DNA of 64,000 bases from Diphasiastrum complanatum (lineage: Eukaryota > Streptophyta > Lycopodiopsida > Lycopodiales > Lycopodiaceae), in the NCBI GenBank assembly GCA_029204225.1, contig CM055100.1:58650975-58714974 (forward strand). The letters are read 5' to 3'. This document shows positions 1 through 57,482 of the stretch, piece by piece. How positions within the stretch are numbered: position 1 is the first letter of the stretch; each line of letters begins with the position of its first letter. A program made the position numbers and the translations under genes. The notes beneath the pieces are model-generated. The model did no database searches. It had not been told where the DNA came from and was given only the letters and a program-made list of their open reading frames with translations.

Positions 1-1035
1 GGAGAAGCCAGGTGTTACCTAGGCTTACAAATTGAAAGGGACTATAAGGGAGGCAAGCTACACCGTCACCAGTCCAGATACACCCAGAAGATCCTAGAGG
101 ACTTTGGGATGCTGAACTGCAAAGGAGCGAATACTCCAATGCTCGTAGGGACGGTGCTGACAAATGATGACTGTCCGAAGACTGAGGAAGAGAGAGAACA
201 GATGCAGCTCACGCCTTACAGGAAGTTGATAGAATCACTGATGTACCTTGCAGACAACACACGTCCTGATGTTGCTTATGCAGTATTCAGGATGAGCCAA
301 TTCTGCACGAATCTAGGCTCGACACATTGGAAGATTGCAAAACACATTATGCAATATCTTCAACTAACAAGAGATTATGACTTGTGTTATTGTTGTGATG
401 CAGGTCTCAGGATACTTTCCTACAGCGATGCTAGCTGGGCATCTCTCAAGGAAGATTGTAAAAACATCTCAAGAGGATGCACCATCACATCAGGAGCAGC
501 AGTTCTCTGGGTCAGCAAGAAGCAGACCGTTGTAGCCCAATCATCCTGCAAAGCAGAGTACATTGCAGCAACAAAGATGGCCAACGAGATAATCTGGCTA
601 AGGTAGTTCCTGGTTGAATTGGGCGAAAGAAGGAACGAGCCTTTGGTCTTGCAGATGGACAACACCTCTGCAATACACTTGATGAAAGATCCCGTGTTCC
701 ATTCCAGAACGAAGCATATTGCGATCAAGTATCACTTGATCAAAGATCTAATTGAAAAGAAGATGTTGCAGACCACCTTCATCGGAACGAAGGACATAGT
801 TGCTGATATCTTCACCAAAGTCCTGGACAAAGGACTCTTTGAGAGACAGAGGAGCAGTCTCGGGATCGTAAAGCTATCATGCTTTGAGAGGGAGCTGAAG
901 AAACAAAACATTTCTCATTACAGAGCTTTGCTAGCTTTTAGCCCTCTGCCTGACGAAGATGTTCGCGAACACGAAAGTCAAGAGACACGAAGCACGAAAG
1001 ATTCGCGAACACTTGACGAGAAGACACAAACATGA
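1..1035 (+). pseudogene. Ty1/copia polyprotein 3' part (end of RT, RNase H)
   Basis: One reading frame enters the window already open and runs to 1035, interrupted by a single TAG at 604-606. It carries the end of a copia reverse transcriptase (YLGLQIERD, SLMYLADNTRPDVAYAV) and the RNase H domain (SYSDASWAS, QSSCKAEYIAATKMANEIIWL, then MDNTSAIHLMKDPVFHSRTKHI and FTKVL). The family order and motifs are those of plant Ty1/copia elements. After RNase H the frame continues about 60 codons into a tail (ELKKQN, LLAFSPLP) that recurs in the copy at the other end of the window, so the tail belongs to the family. The 5' part lies outside the window. The stop after WLR makes this copy non-functional unless suppressed. 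Confidence 0.93.
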
Positions 1036-1320
1036 AAGATTCGTGAACAAAAATCTTTTGCGGTCGAGCACGAGAAAGTCAGACGACGGAAACAAAACCA
1101 ATGACGCGACACGAAAAACGTCGCGAAAGACTTTCTGCCCTCACGCTCCAAAGAGTATCAGCGAAGATCATGCAAGTACTCAGAAGTACAGATATCTGAT
1201 CTGATGGCATGACGTCAGCAGATACACTCTAGGTCGTGGCTAATCTGCCACTCTTGTAATTTCCTGGTAGATGTTGAACTCTTCTTCACAAGATATTGTG
1301 AGAAAAACTAGTCAAAATTG
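1036..1320 (+). mobile_element. 3' non-coding end / probable LTR portion of the copia element
   Basis: This stretch follows the copia frame. Much of it recurs in inverted orientation at about 62640-63010, including the segment around a TGACGTCA palindrome and the text CACTCTAGGTCGTGG. The two copies stop matching after about 1258. It is rich in CG and CGAA-type words, unlike the AT-rich surroundings. Exact LTR ends are not visible because no second LTR of this copy is in the window. Confidence 0.6.
1210..1217. promoter_or_regulatory. TGACGTCA palindrome in copia 3' region (CRE/as-1-like bZIP site)
   Basis: A perfect TGACGTCA octamer. The same octamer with conserved flanks is present in the second copy of this family at 62769-62776. 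In plants TGACG-type palindromes bind TGA/bZIP factors; a role in element transcription is inference. Confidence 0.45.
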
Positions 1321-4050
1321 CATGATATATAGTGGTATGCAGTGAAGCTTCCTGGAAGGTGGCATTATGCCTTGCAAGGAAAGTAACAAATCATGTCCCT
1401 TCATTTTGGCTAAGCTTAAAACCTTTGTGGAGCCTATCAGAAAAAACAGGGGAGAAATTTTTGAAACATTATAGTGCATGTTAGAGGGGGTATTAATGTA
1501 GGACATTTAATTCTCGAAAAAAAGGTAGTGGCCTGTTGTTGTCCAGCGACATAGTAGCATGGCACGATATTTTTAAACGAAGAAGCATCCATGAGAGAGA
1601 GAGAGAGATACAAGACAACACTTAGTTCCTCTTGACAAAGCAAGACTGAAGCTCTTTAAAGCCTTTATTCATAATCCAACAAGGTAAAGTACATCTGAAA
1701 AGTAAAATACAGTACTAGAAAGCACCATAAAGCATAATCACTTTCAAGATGTCCAGTTGATACCTGCCACCATCCCACAAAACAAAACCGCTCAAGTTAG
1801 TCTAGTGAGGAAGACAAGTGTCATAGCTGAACGACAGTTGTTATTCATGTCCAAAAGAAGTTATACTGCTTAACGGCTTTGAATAGCATTTTAAAACACA
1901 GTCCAGTCTTCCCAAACACACAGTGTTTTAGCGATAGGCCAAGCCATTATATCACCGTATCAGGGCGAGTGCCATACTGATCAGCTTACGGTCAATTGGT
2001 CCGTATCAATTCATTTTAATCAAAGAGGAGTATGAAAAGTTTAAACCGTTAGGAGTTTTATTTAGCCAAAAGTGGTTCATCAACCATCTCGTTATACTTA
2101 GGTTATTAGCAAGCATCTCTTGTATACATGACACATCGCTCATACAAATACATATAAGTAACTTCATAAACAACAATTCAATAGATGACCTAAGGTGACA
2201 ACTATGAGTTTTACCAATTTATGTACATAGCAACAAAGCTCATAATCATTGTCACAACCGATCGTTTCTCCTTTGGAGACAAAATTTGGCTTTCCATCAC
2301 AAATTTACCATCACCAGGGGCTAGATAGTTGTATAAGTAGATATGTTGTTGTAGATGGACACGTTGTTGGCAAAGAATCTGGAGTTGATTTGAATCTTGA
2401 AGATTGTAAAATGTTCATGCCAATATTAAGTCCACATTGCCCTTCAATATTGGCATCCTTTCCTCTCCTCGAGGTTTGTGATTTCACTACCAAACACCTT
2501 GCATGTGAGATAAAACAACAGTGTCTATATTGTCCAATGATATCTTATAAGTTATTGGAGGTAGGGGCCACACTACAAGGCTTTGTCCCATGCCCTAGCC
2601 AAATTGGATAAGATTAGTATTTGGGTCTACAAAGCTCCAAGTTTAAATCTCGACCTACTATGCACACAATTTAAAGGGGAATCCATACTTGCGGGTTTCA
2701 AATTAGCTAGACCCAAATGTGGATACATATTATAAAGATTTTACATAACACAAGTGAAAAAAAAAACATGATGCTACCAAAATTAAGATGAGTGGATGAT
2801 AGCTTGTCTTATTTTTTCATTACGAAGACCTCGAGAAAATTTTGTTATGATTTTGGAGGGCCAGAAAGTTTTGTTCTATTTTGGGAGGGCGTTGTGTTGT
2901 GCAATCTCTCTCTTTTAGTTAAAGTTGGCCATTTCCATGCATTGTGTTGGAAGGTCCATCATGGTTTTTATGTTGGAAAACTTTGCATAATTAGCAAATG
3001 TGAAAGCCACCCATCATGTCCTGTATGTTGTGTGTGTGTGTGTGTGATGCGCATGGGCTTTTCATTGTAAACCAATTATCAATGAGCATTTTTCTTAAAT
3101 AGTAGTACACAATAATAGTTGTGATATTGCGAAGTAGCAAGGCCTCCCTCATCTAGGGTTTTATGGGATTTGAAGACCTTTGCCCTTGGGTTCCACTCCT
3201 GAGCAAGGCTCCTCAAATCCCCGATCTTTTTCCCCAGGTGTTGGGGTCGGTCCTTAATTCCCTCAATCTCTTCCCTTGGGCACCGATTGTTAAACCCAAG
3301 GACAAAAGGGGTATTGTGTTTAAGGAGCCTTGCCTTGAGTACAAGGATACATGCCGAGGGTGGAGCCCAAGGACAAGGAAGCCCTGCTTGAGGATGGAGC
3401 CCAACGGCGTGCGTAGGTCCTCAAGCCCAATAAAGATGTCAATTGATGACTCTATGCTACAATTATGGTATTTGTAGAAAAGAGAACAAGGTGATGTAAG
3501 AGATCTCGTGCACTGAGCACTCTTGCTAACGAAAAGAAAAAGTCTTTTGATATGAACGTTTTTTTAAAAACCACATTTTGCAACAAACGCACTAAAAAGG
3601 ATGCTTCATTTTTTAGAGAATCTTAAAGATAGCTTACACTATTACACTCTCTTCACTATCCTCAAACCTAAAAAAAAGAAAAAACTCAACTAGAAATTTG
3701 GTTTTAGTATGGCACATACTGACTGGCTATAGCCGGTTCGGATTCAAAGTGAAAGACTTTCTCCTCACAATGCAACCGGGTATCACCTGTGGGGGAAATG
3801 ATAAAGCCAAATTAATAATTAAGCTTATTTTATTTTATTTATTTATAAATATAATTAATTTCCGGTAATTAAAACAGCTGTCAAAAATGGGCGATTGGCT
3901 GCCCAAAAACAGTGCATTATGAATTTCTGTAATTTTTCGCAAATTTGTTTTTTGTTTTTTTCTGCGAGAAGAAAAAAAAAGCTGGGCTGGAAAATTGCAA
4001 AATAAAATGGGAATTAAATTTTAATTAAGAAAATAGTGAGTTTTCGGAGG
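1321..4050. other. Intergenic DNA upstream of CPL1, no gene recognised
   Basis: No reading frame here resembles a known protein and open stretches are short. It contains a short GA run (about 1594-1608), a short TG run (about 3030-3044) and a segment at 3130-3480 with many CCCAAGG/CCTTGGG words that could pair with each other, possibly a small repeat. The last 250 bases before 4050 are AT-rich, as expected for a plant proximal promoter. Confidence 0.5.
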
Positions 4051-4052
4051 AG

Positions 4053-4060
4053 TATATAAA
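4053..4060 (+). promoter_or_regulatory. Predicted TATA box of CPL1
   Basis: TATATAAA lies upstream of a pyrimidine-rich stretch (CTTCCTTTCATC, then CTCTCTCTCC at about 4093) that looks like a plant transcription start and leader. Transcription would start near 4085-4095. The link to CPL1 rests on orientation and on there being no other gene between here and 5910. Confidence 0.5.
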
Positions 4061-4084
4061 GGTGAGAAGCCCGCTGTCTTCCTT

Positions 4085-5909
4085 TCATCAATGCTCTCTC
4101 TCCTGTGTCTTTCTTTACGCCATAGCTATGTGAGAGAGAAGAGAGCGAGCGATCGATCGATCGAGAGAAGTGAGAGGGCGTTTCTATGCTGCGAGCATAG
4201 CTCCAACACCATCCCTGCCTTTGCACCTCCATCCTCATCGGTTTACCTCTTTCTTTGGCTTCCAAACAAGCCCTTACAAGCTCGAAATGGCACACAAACC
4301 CTAGGCTGGCTGTTGTCCTGTCTTCCGCATCGGGATTAGCCACAATCCGCTCTTGTTGTTTCCCTGTCTTCTTGACTTCCCATCCATCCTTTTGAAATTC
4401 CTGCCGCGCCTTGATGCTAGGGTCAGAGCTTCTTTGTATGCTTTTGATCAGTGAAGTGCTTGGGGTTTGCTTCTGCCGCTTAATCTCAAGGCCTTTAGGT
4501 TAGAGCTGTTCTTAACTAGGATTCCAACCTTGCAGTCTTTCCTTCGCTAGGTGGCTAGGTTTCCCTTGCTGTCTTCTGTGCTTAATATGGTGACTGCCAT
4601 ACATCGACCCTGATAGGCTAAAGACAAACACCTTTTTCTTTTATTGGCCCTTTTTGGAGCCTGCATCAAAGCTATATTTCCAGCTGCAGATTCACCTCTT
4701 CGAGCTAATCTTTACAAATGTTAAGCTTATTTTGAGAAACCACAGAGCAGATCCGTTTCACATTGCCTACAATCTAGGGTTTTTGAGACATTTCACCCTT
4801 GGCAGCTTTCTCCCGACAGCCTTAGCATTTGCCAAGAAAGCATATCTACAAAGAACCGCAATAGCATCCTTCTCTTTCAGCTCTTACCCTACCTTTTAAC
4901 TCTGCTGTGGTTTGGTCATTTGAATCCTCTTCCACTGTAATATGAAGCTATATTCCGAGAAGAGTTCCTGGATCCTACAAGCAGTGAACTTTTCACACAA
5001 ATGCATTTATTGCATTAGATTTGAGAGACATGAATATGGAGGCTTAAAATAAATGGAATGCCTCTTACAAAGAAACATTCAGGCCCTTTCAATCCTTACT
5101 TGCTGCAAAACAACTCCAGAATGCTCAAGAAAAGTATTGAGGGGGGGTTTTTGACACCCGCTAGGGAAATGCTACTATCTATGCATTAAAGGCTATGCCC
5201 GCCAAGCAGTGGGTGTTCTCAGGAATAAGAGAGTATTGAAGTGGCACTTAATTGAGCGGCACTTTTGTTGAGCTACATAAAACACGATTTATCAGTCAGT
5301 TTAATGACTTTGAACATCAGATCTTGTGCAGGCAAGGGAAGTTCTAACGGTTTCCCATTGGTTTGATTCAATTCAGATCCAAATCCAGTTGATGTGAATA
5401 AATTGATCAGCTACTGAGATCGATACTTATGACATCTTAGCTGTTTTGGTAACAAGTTTCAGCAATGAGGTTCATGTGGGGTTGGAATTTGGCCGTGTTT
5501 AATTTGTTTGAAATCCATACTCCGCTTAGTAAGGATGAAGATCCTGCCAGGATTGCTGATCAATATAAAAGCTGATGTCGAAGAAGTCGAGCAGATTTTT
5601 CCGAGCATTTCAGTAGCCCTTTCAAACCGTGTCATGTATCAAATTCGGCACAATTTTCATGGAAGAAGAACCTTGAGCTTGCAATGTGAGGAAGCATTAC
5701 AACCAGAAACGAGTCTTTTACATCAAATTCCGATTAGTAATTGAAACTACCTTTAGCCAGATTGCTGGACCTATTCAGTGCTCTTGGTTAAACACTACCC
5801 GTCTTTGGGTGGGTAAGTAGGAACAGTCAGTCTTCTCATTCATCGCCTTTTTTGAACAGATTACACAAAATCAACAGTTGAAATTGTGAATAGTCCATCA
5901 CGACAATAA
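4085..5909 (+). other. Predicted CPL1 5' leader region, probably with a leader intron
   Basis: The region is TC-rich near its start, carries a short CGAT repeat at about 4150-4162, and has no long coding frame. The 1.8 kb between TATA box and start codon is long for a leader, so at least one 5' UTR intron is likely; I cannot place its splice sites. Codon 5907-5909, directly before the CPL1 start, is an in-frame TAA, which fixes the start at 5910 in the genomic frame. Confidence 0.4.
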
Positions 5910-50942
<45,033 letters not shown>

Positions 50943-51908
50943 AGTAAGAGGGAATTCACTTTCTGACATCAGCTTGAGATTATTCTGTATGATAGTCATT
51001 CAAATGGACAAATTGTTTGCGGGTTTTTGTATAGTCTAGCTGAAGAAAATTTCTTGAAGTATCAGGTAAGGGTTAGAGGCGGCAAGTGTTCCCTTCAGCA
51101 GTCTAGCTAAAATAGGTCCCACTATTAGACATTTAATTGCATGGGCCTGGAAATCAGTGCAACTTTTCAAGTTTTGGAATAGTTATAAGGCAGAAGTGTA
51201 CAGAGGAAACATTGAATGCAAAGGTAGGACAACCTGATAGGGCGATAAACGTTGTGAAATGGTTAGGTGTTTGTATTTTTAATTCTTCAACCTGCTCAGT
51301 GCTATCACAAGCACAATTGTGACTTTTCTTGATAGCGAATCATTTATCGCTGAAATTCATAATTTCATATTTTTCCTGTCTGTGCCTACCAATATTTCTT
51401 GATTGTGATATTCGTGTCGGCTTTTGTGCCTATATCTGTTGGGAATGACTATATTGCAAGTAAAAAATGAGTTTAAAAATAATACTGGCATTCAACATTC
51501 AGTTTTTCACTTGACTAGAAATGTTGTTATCAATTTGGAATTAGTGCTTCAGCTGGTCATGCTAATTGTGAACTTTCATCTTGAGATTGCATTGAAGCAG
51601 AAATTTCCAATTCCCTAATATGCAACATTGTACTGCAATTCTGCTTGTATGCAGCTATAATTGCAAATTGTGCCTCTCAGTAGGATATTGAGACAAGTAT
51701 ACACCGACCCTGTTGTCTATCAGTAGGATCACAAATTTAGGACATAGAGTTTGGATCAGACCGTTGCAAAATTCTTGATAAAGCAAATAGAGTTCTTGCA
51801 TTTGAAAAAAGACAAGGATATCTATATAGGTTTACTCATTGCTATTCAGTGACGAATAGCCTGTTGCACTTTTTCGTGTGAACAAGCACCCAGGTGCTCC
51901 AGTTTCTC
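50943..51908 (+). other. CPL1 3' flank, probable 3' UTR and spacer
   Basis: AT-rich sequence without coding match. The polyadenylation site cannot be placed with confidence. Confidence 0.5.
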
Positions 51909-53360
51909 TCACATGCCGATGCGGAGCAATCCTAGAAACAATATGCACAATACAAGCGAGTAAGTACATTTTTCAAAAACACCACCTACGACTGACGAGA
52001 AGACAACGATGAACATCAAGAAAAAAAGTATGGTAAATACCTGTGAGAGGACACGTAGCGCAAGCCTCATCAAAACCGGGGTGAGGTCCCCAAAAATACC
52101 CCACCATGTGACTGCACGAAGTCGGCTATCTCTCTCCTTCGCCAACTCCCTCGAGAACGCTTTCAACTGGCTCTTGTACCTGCTATACTGAACCTCCAAC
52201 TCGTATAGCTGCCCATGTCCCGTGTAGACCTGCGACACATATGAGTCCCAATCACCTGATAGCTCCTCGTCCTGCAGCTGGCTTGGTGACTGCCACAACG
52301 GGTGTAGTAGGTGAGCCACTGCATGAATGGGTCAATGGAACTTATTCCATCGCCATAGCCATATGGATTTGAGCTGCATCATCCTACAAGCAAAAATGGT
52401 GCAAGCAATGAACCATAAAAGATCACCAACAGCCATGCGGTCATACAATGGAATGAAAATGCCTGAATATAATGTTGAATTGAAGTGACATACATACCTG
52501 GCCTGTGGAAGAAGTGGCCGTTGCAAAGCCTCGCCGATGCGGTCCATGAACTCGTACAGCAGCCCCATGCTCTGGTCCCAAGCATTAAAATCCATAGATG
52601 TGGCCATCTTGCCTAGTGGCTATCGACACTTGAGAGCAAGTGCTCAAGCACCAATACATGGTATCCGAATCTGGTGGAAGCAGGCTTCCGCAGGTCCAAT
52701 CTGCTATGCATGCGAAACATGGCCAAGGCTCGACACTTCCATCTGACAAAGTTCACAACAGTCATGGCTCTAGATGTGATAGCAGTGACCCAATCTACAC
52801 GCGAAATCTCCTTGAACATCAAGTCAATGGAGTGGGCTGCACAAGGCGTCCAGACAATGTGGGGGTAAGTAGCTGTCAAAATCCTCCCCATCTTAAAGCA
52901 GTTGGATGCATTGTCTTTGACAACCTGCACCACATGAGCGGGGCCAATATGCTGTATGGCTCCATCAATCTGCTCAAATATGTAGCGAGCGTCCTGGATG
53001 GCACCCCCACGAGAAGAGTCAATTGCCTTCTAGAACATGGTGCCCATGCAACTGAAAATCAAGATGTTGACGACTGACCTACTCCGCATGTCAGTCCATC
53101 CATATGCCATGATAGAGCAACCAAAAACCTCGCAGCCTGATCTAAGCTGCTGCAATTGTGTATCAACGCGGTCGTATGCTGCCCTAAGGTGTGTGGTGCG
53201 AAGGGCCTCAGTGGTCGGGGGCCTAAAGGCAGGGGTGCATGTAGCGACAACATCAACGACATCTCTGAATAGGTGGGTATCCGCTATAGCAAATGGTAGG
53301 TTCAGGCCATAGAACATGTCTGCCAATGCCCTCTCAGCTACCTCATCATTGCCCCGTCGA
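51909..53360 (-). pseudogene. hAT transposase, central and C-terminal parts
   Basis: On the - strand in order: MADMFYGLNLPFAIADTHLF, EVFGCSIMAYGWTDMRSRSV (DUF659-like, 53030-53326); VVQVVKDNASNCFKMGRIL, YPHIVWTPCAAHSIDLMFKE (52613-52933), the conserved hAT block with CAAH; and AVTWWGIFGDLTPVLMRLAL RVLSQ, the C-terminal dimerisation motif (about 52050-52120). In-frame stops separate the pieces (for example TAG after GTMF near 53030). The protein would excise and reinsert hAT DNA; this copy cannot make it whole. Confidence 0.88.
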
Positions 53361-53443
53361 AAGGACTGACGAATGGTGCTCTAAGGTACGGTGGAGCGTG
53401 AGGTGAATCTGCCTCGAGGTGGATGAGGTGCCCGGGGTGGTGC

Positions 53444-54046
53444 TCAGTCATTGGCAACAGGCTCTGCATCTGACGAAAGTGGGACACTACCAGTAGATGA
53501 GGGCACGGCTGGAGGTGGCCCTGATGTGCTAGGCCTGTCAGCTGCAGCAGATGTGGAAGGTCTATTAGGTGTAGCAGAAGTGGAAGGTCTCTCATGATGC
53601 CCCGATGTGGTGGGAGGTGTGGTGGATGTGATAGGAGGTGTCGTAGATGTGGATGGTCGGCTAGTGGAAGCAAATGCAGCAGCACCTGCCTGCCTCATCC
53701 TCTCAAGAATGCTCTCGGGAGCGACTAGTGGCTCATGGCTAGAGGAGGGGCCCCGACTAACAACTGGTGCAACAACAGGTGTGGGAGCTATAGGAACTGC
53801 AGTGCCTGACCGTGAGTAAGTCTCAATCATACGATGTCGCTCCGCCTTTGGAACCATGGGGTAACCTCGTATGCCAACTGTGGCCCCCTCTGATGAACCG
53901 ACAAGGAGAGCCCTGACTCTGGTGAGTGTGCTGGAGTAATCAGACTGGCAGAACGGACATTTCCAGCGCCTAGCACCAGCCCCCCCATACCTACCATCCT
54001 CATCCTGTAAAAGCTGCACCTCATCCCAATATGACGACCTATGCAT
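53444..54046 (-). pseudogene. hAT transposase N-terminus with BED zinc finger
   Basis: Starting at MHRSSYWDEVQ (54046), it encodes WKCPFCQSDYSSTLTRVRAL, GIRGYPMVPKAERHRMIETY and then a long Ser/Thr/Pro/Ala-rich linker ending at a TGA near 53444. The finger binds transposon ends in this family. The linker frame breaks before the DUF659-like part, by stop and frameshift or an unrecognised intron. Confidence 0.85.
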
Positions 54047-54119
54047 GATGAATCCTGAACCAGAAACTAAAAAAATCCCAAAAAAAAAACCGCAAACTCT
54101 AAATCTCAACGACCACAAG

Positions 54120-54639
54120 CAACTTGAACACTAAACTCGAAAAACAAAACACAAAACAACAAACACCAAACACCAAACACCAAACAACAAACACTGAACC
54201 TTGTAGATTTTTCGAAATCCTAAAAAAAAACACAAAAAAAACCCTAACTCTAGCCTACGTTGTGGTCTTCCCAAAAAACTACAAGAACTTGAGAAAAGAA
54301 ACATCGAACGGGTTCAGAGACTTGTATACATACTAAAAGAAACTAAACGCACAAACAAGTATCCTAATCTGATGCCTACAGCCCATTCTATGCCATCAAA
54401 CTAGAAAACTTAAGAAAAAAAGATGTTGAAAAAAGTTACGAAATGGGATCTAAAAAACGAAACTAATATCACCACACAATCCTGCAGCTGATCACACTGA
54501 CATACCCAAACAATGATGACAGAAAAAGCACAGAACATTCACCACTCAGCTCATCCCGAAAATGACTGTAGGCGCACTTTCCTTGCTCGCGAACTTCTAA
54601 TGCGCGGGTTAGCAGGGGTTTTACCCTTTTTTTTTCATA
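54120..54639. other. hAT 5' non-coding region with CAAACAC microsatellite
   Basis: A/C-rich stretch with CAAACAC/CAAACAA repeats at about 54155-54195. No coding sequence. Confidence 0.6.
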
Positions 54640-54745
54640 AAAAAAAAACTTGTTTTGACTAGGAATGTTCCGGAACTCCAGGAACGTTCGGAACGGAACG
54701 TTCTGACCCAAAATGGTCGGAACGGGCTTCTAAGGTTCAGATCAA
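54640..54745. mobile_element. GTTCCGGAAC-rich block, likely hAT subterminal region
   Basis: T-run and A-run followed by TGTTCCGGAAC, GGAACGTTCGGAACGGAACG and GGTCGGAACGGGC. It lies upstream of the - strand hAT gene, where subterminal transposase-binding repeats are expected. Confidence 0.5.
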
Positions 54746-57115
54746 TAATGAGTTAATTTGGCATTATAGACTTGGGCACCTGAATTACACATCTATTGCA
54801 AATATGTCTAAAGCATTTTTTATTTCTTGATTTTGATTATTAGAATAGAAATTTTGACCCTCCAGTCTGCCAAAGATGTATAGTAGGAAAGCAGACTAGA
54901 AAACCTTTCAAATCAAATCAAGAACGTGTTTCAAGAAATCTATTAGACATCATTCATTCAGATATATGTGGCCCATTGCAAACACCATGTATGTCTAATG
55001 CTAAATTTTTTATTACATTTATTGACGATTTTTCAAAAAGTATTATTGCATATTTTATGAAGCATAAGTCTAAAGCCTTCCACTTCAAGATTTTCAAAGA
55101 GTATGTTGAGCTGCAAACAAGTAGTAAAATCAAAGCATTGCGAATTGCACTTCAAGATTTTCAAAGAGTATGTTGAGTTGCAAACAAGTAGTAAGATCAA
55201 AGCATTGTGAATTGACAAAGGAGGTGAATATACTTCCAATGCATTCAAGGAGTATTGTTTGACCAATGGGATCGAACAACAAGTTATTGCCTCATTTTTT
55301 CCTTAGTCAAATGGATCGGTTGAAAGGAAGAACAGAATGTTGGTTGAATCTACTAAAAGCATGCTAGCTCATGCATCATTACCCAAATCATTTTGGGAAC
55401 AAGCTGTCTTTACAACAACTTATATATAGATGTTTAACCAAAGGTTTGATGAATAAGACTCCTTATGAAGTATGGATAGGTTTCAAACCTTTATTAAAGC
55501 ATTTAATTTTCTTGAATGCATTTCTTATGCTCAAATTCCAAAAAATATCAGAAAGAAACTAGATTTCAATTATGTAAAATCAATTTTCGTGGGTTATTGT
55601 TTTTCTAACAGTATGTATAAATTGTATGATCTTGCTACATCCAAAATATTTACTAGCAGAGATGTTACATTTCTTGAAGATCAGTTCTTTGATCTCAAGG
55701 GCAAGAACAAAATCGCAAACAATGTTTTTGCTCAGAATATGACTGAATTCAATTGCAATTCCTTCAAGCAGTCAACTTATAGACAACGATTCAGAAGAAG
55801 GCAAAGGTGTTGCAACTCAAGAGCAGCCGATCCACAGTCGAGATTTATGGCTAGTAGCACCTCCCATAACGTCAACCAGATCACGAATTCAGCCTACCAA
55901 ATTTATTGATGAGTACGTTCACTATCTTTTTTAGAACTAATGACTGTTGGTGAAGCACTCACGCGGATTGATTTGAACCTTTGGAAGCTGTGGATATAGA
56001 ATATAATTTTTTGATTAAGAACAACACCTAGATTGTCACTAACTTGCTTGCAAATAAAAAGATAATTGATTGCAAATGGATTTTAAATCAAGTACAAGAC
56101 ATATGGGAGCATCGACAGAATGAAAGCTTGACTGGTTGTAAGGAGTTTTCACAAATTTTAATATTAATAATTTTGAGACTTTCAGCCAAGTCACTCCTCA
56201 ATCATATTACTACTCATTCGTTGTTGTTGTCGACCTTGAGGTACAAGCAACATTTTTTAATGGAGTTATTGAAGAGGATATTTATGGAGGATAAAGTATG
56301 CAAACTCCATAAGACATTGTATGGCTTGAAGGAATATTCAAGAGTGTGGTTCCAAAGAATTAACTCATTCCTTATTCAACAAGGATTTCAACCAACTCTG
56401 TAGATTGCAAATGTATATTAAAGTCAATTCAAAAATTCTTTATAATTATCTCACTTTACGTGAATGATACTCTATTGTTCAACGATATTATTGATTTAAT
56501 AAAGGATGTCAAGAGAATGCTATCTCAAGAATTAGAAATGATAGATCTTGGAGAAGCTGTCTACTGTTTGAAAATCTAGATCCAAAGAGATAGAAAATGA
56601 AAGTTCTGCATTGCACAACAAAGGTATATTTTTAATATGTTTTCAAAATTGAATTACAAGCTCGTGTATTCTCCCATGGATCCAGGTTTAAAATCATCCA
56701 AAGAGCAATGCCCTCAAACCAATGAGGAGGAGCAAATGAAGGGGTATCAGTATCAATCAATAATTGGATCGCTGATATATGCAATGATTTCTATGAGGCC
56801 AGACCTTGCAAATCTTGAAATGATTCATTGGAGAGGTTTATTGAGAGGCATAAGGTATATATGAGCTACTATGGACCTATACACCTGTTATAGGGAGGTC
56901 AATCTAGACAAAATCCATGTGCTTCATGGATACACAGGTGCAACTTGGACAAATGATGTTGATTCAAGAAAATCCATATTGGATTCGTATTCCTGCTCAA
57001 CAATGGTTCAATTTTTTAAAATAGTCGTAAACAAACCTCCATTGCATTGTCCTCAAATCTTTTCTCTTCCAATATTGATTTCAAGTGCATTTGCTTCAAT
57101 GCACTTGTTCTGATA
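54743..57115 (+). pseudogene. Ty1/copia integrase-RT-RNase H, degenerate
   Basis: In order: ELIWHYRLGHLNYTSIANMS (pre-integrase), FFITFIDDFSKSIIAYFMKH, DKGGEYTSNAFKEYCLTNGI and SNGSVERKNRMLVESTKSML (integrase core), [51 protein letters not shown] (RT), YQSIIGSLIYAMISMRPDLA and GYTGATWTNDVDSRKSI. Many stops and frameshifts, one caused by a 67-bp tandem duplication in integrase. No LTRs recognised. Confidence 0.92.
55081..55214. repeat. 67-bp tandem duplication in copia integrase
   Basis: CACTTCAAGATTTTCAAAGA begins at 55081 and again at 55148. The copies differ at a few bases. The unit length breaks the frame. Confidence 0.9.
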
Positions 57116-57431
57116 GTCTATTGGTGCTTGAATTCGATATCAAGTGTACAAAACTCATAAATTCTCTATCCATTTTCTATTTGAACTTGGATTTTGACGT
57201 TGTAGAAAGCAAAGTTGTTTTCCATGTGGTGAGCGATTTTGTTTTTTGTGAGTAAATTTGCATGAGTTTTGCAAGTTTTTTGGTGATGAATATTGGAAAT
57301 TGTGGTATTTGTTTATTTTGATATAAAACATTAATACATGTAGGAAATATTTTTTCATACCAATGACTATATACCTTTATTGTTATTGAAATTTGTGCAT
57401 GTTTAAAATTGTGAAATAGTGCAAATATAAC

Positions 57432-57482
<51 letters not shown>

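Noticed and set aside
3163-3477. 104-codon frame upstream of CPL1
   Set aside because: No known match, and the segment consists of repeated CCCAAGG/CCTTGGG words, more like a repeat than a gene.
4091-4343. Short frames on both strands in the leader
   Set aside because: No family match; the base composition is that of a TC-rich 5' leader.
53607-53819. + strand frames opposite the hAT gene
   Set aside because: Shadows of the Ser/Pro-rich hAT linker on the - strand.
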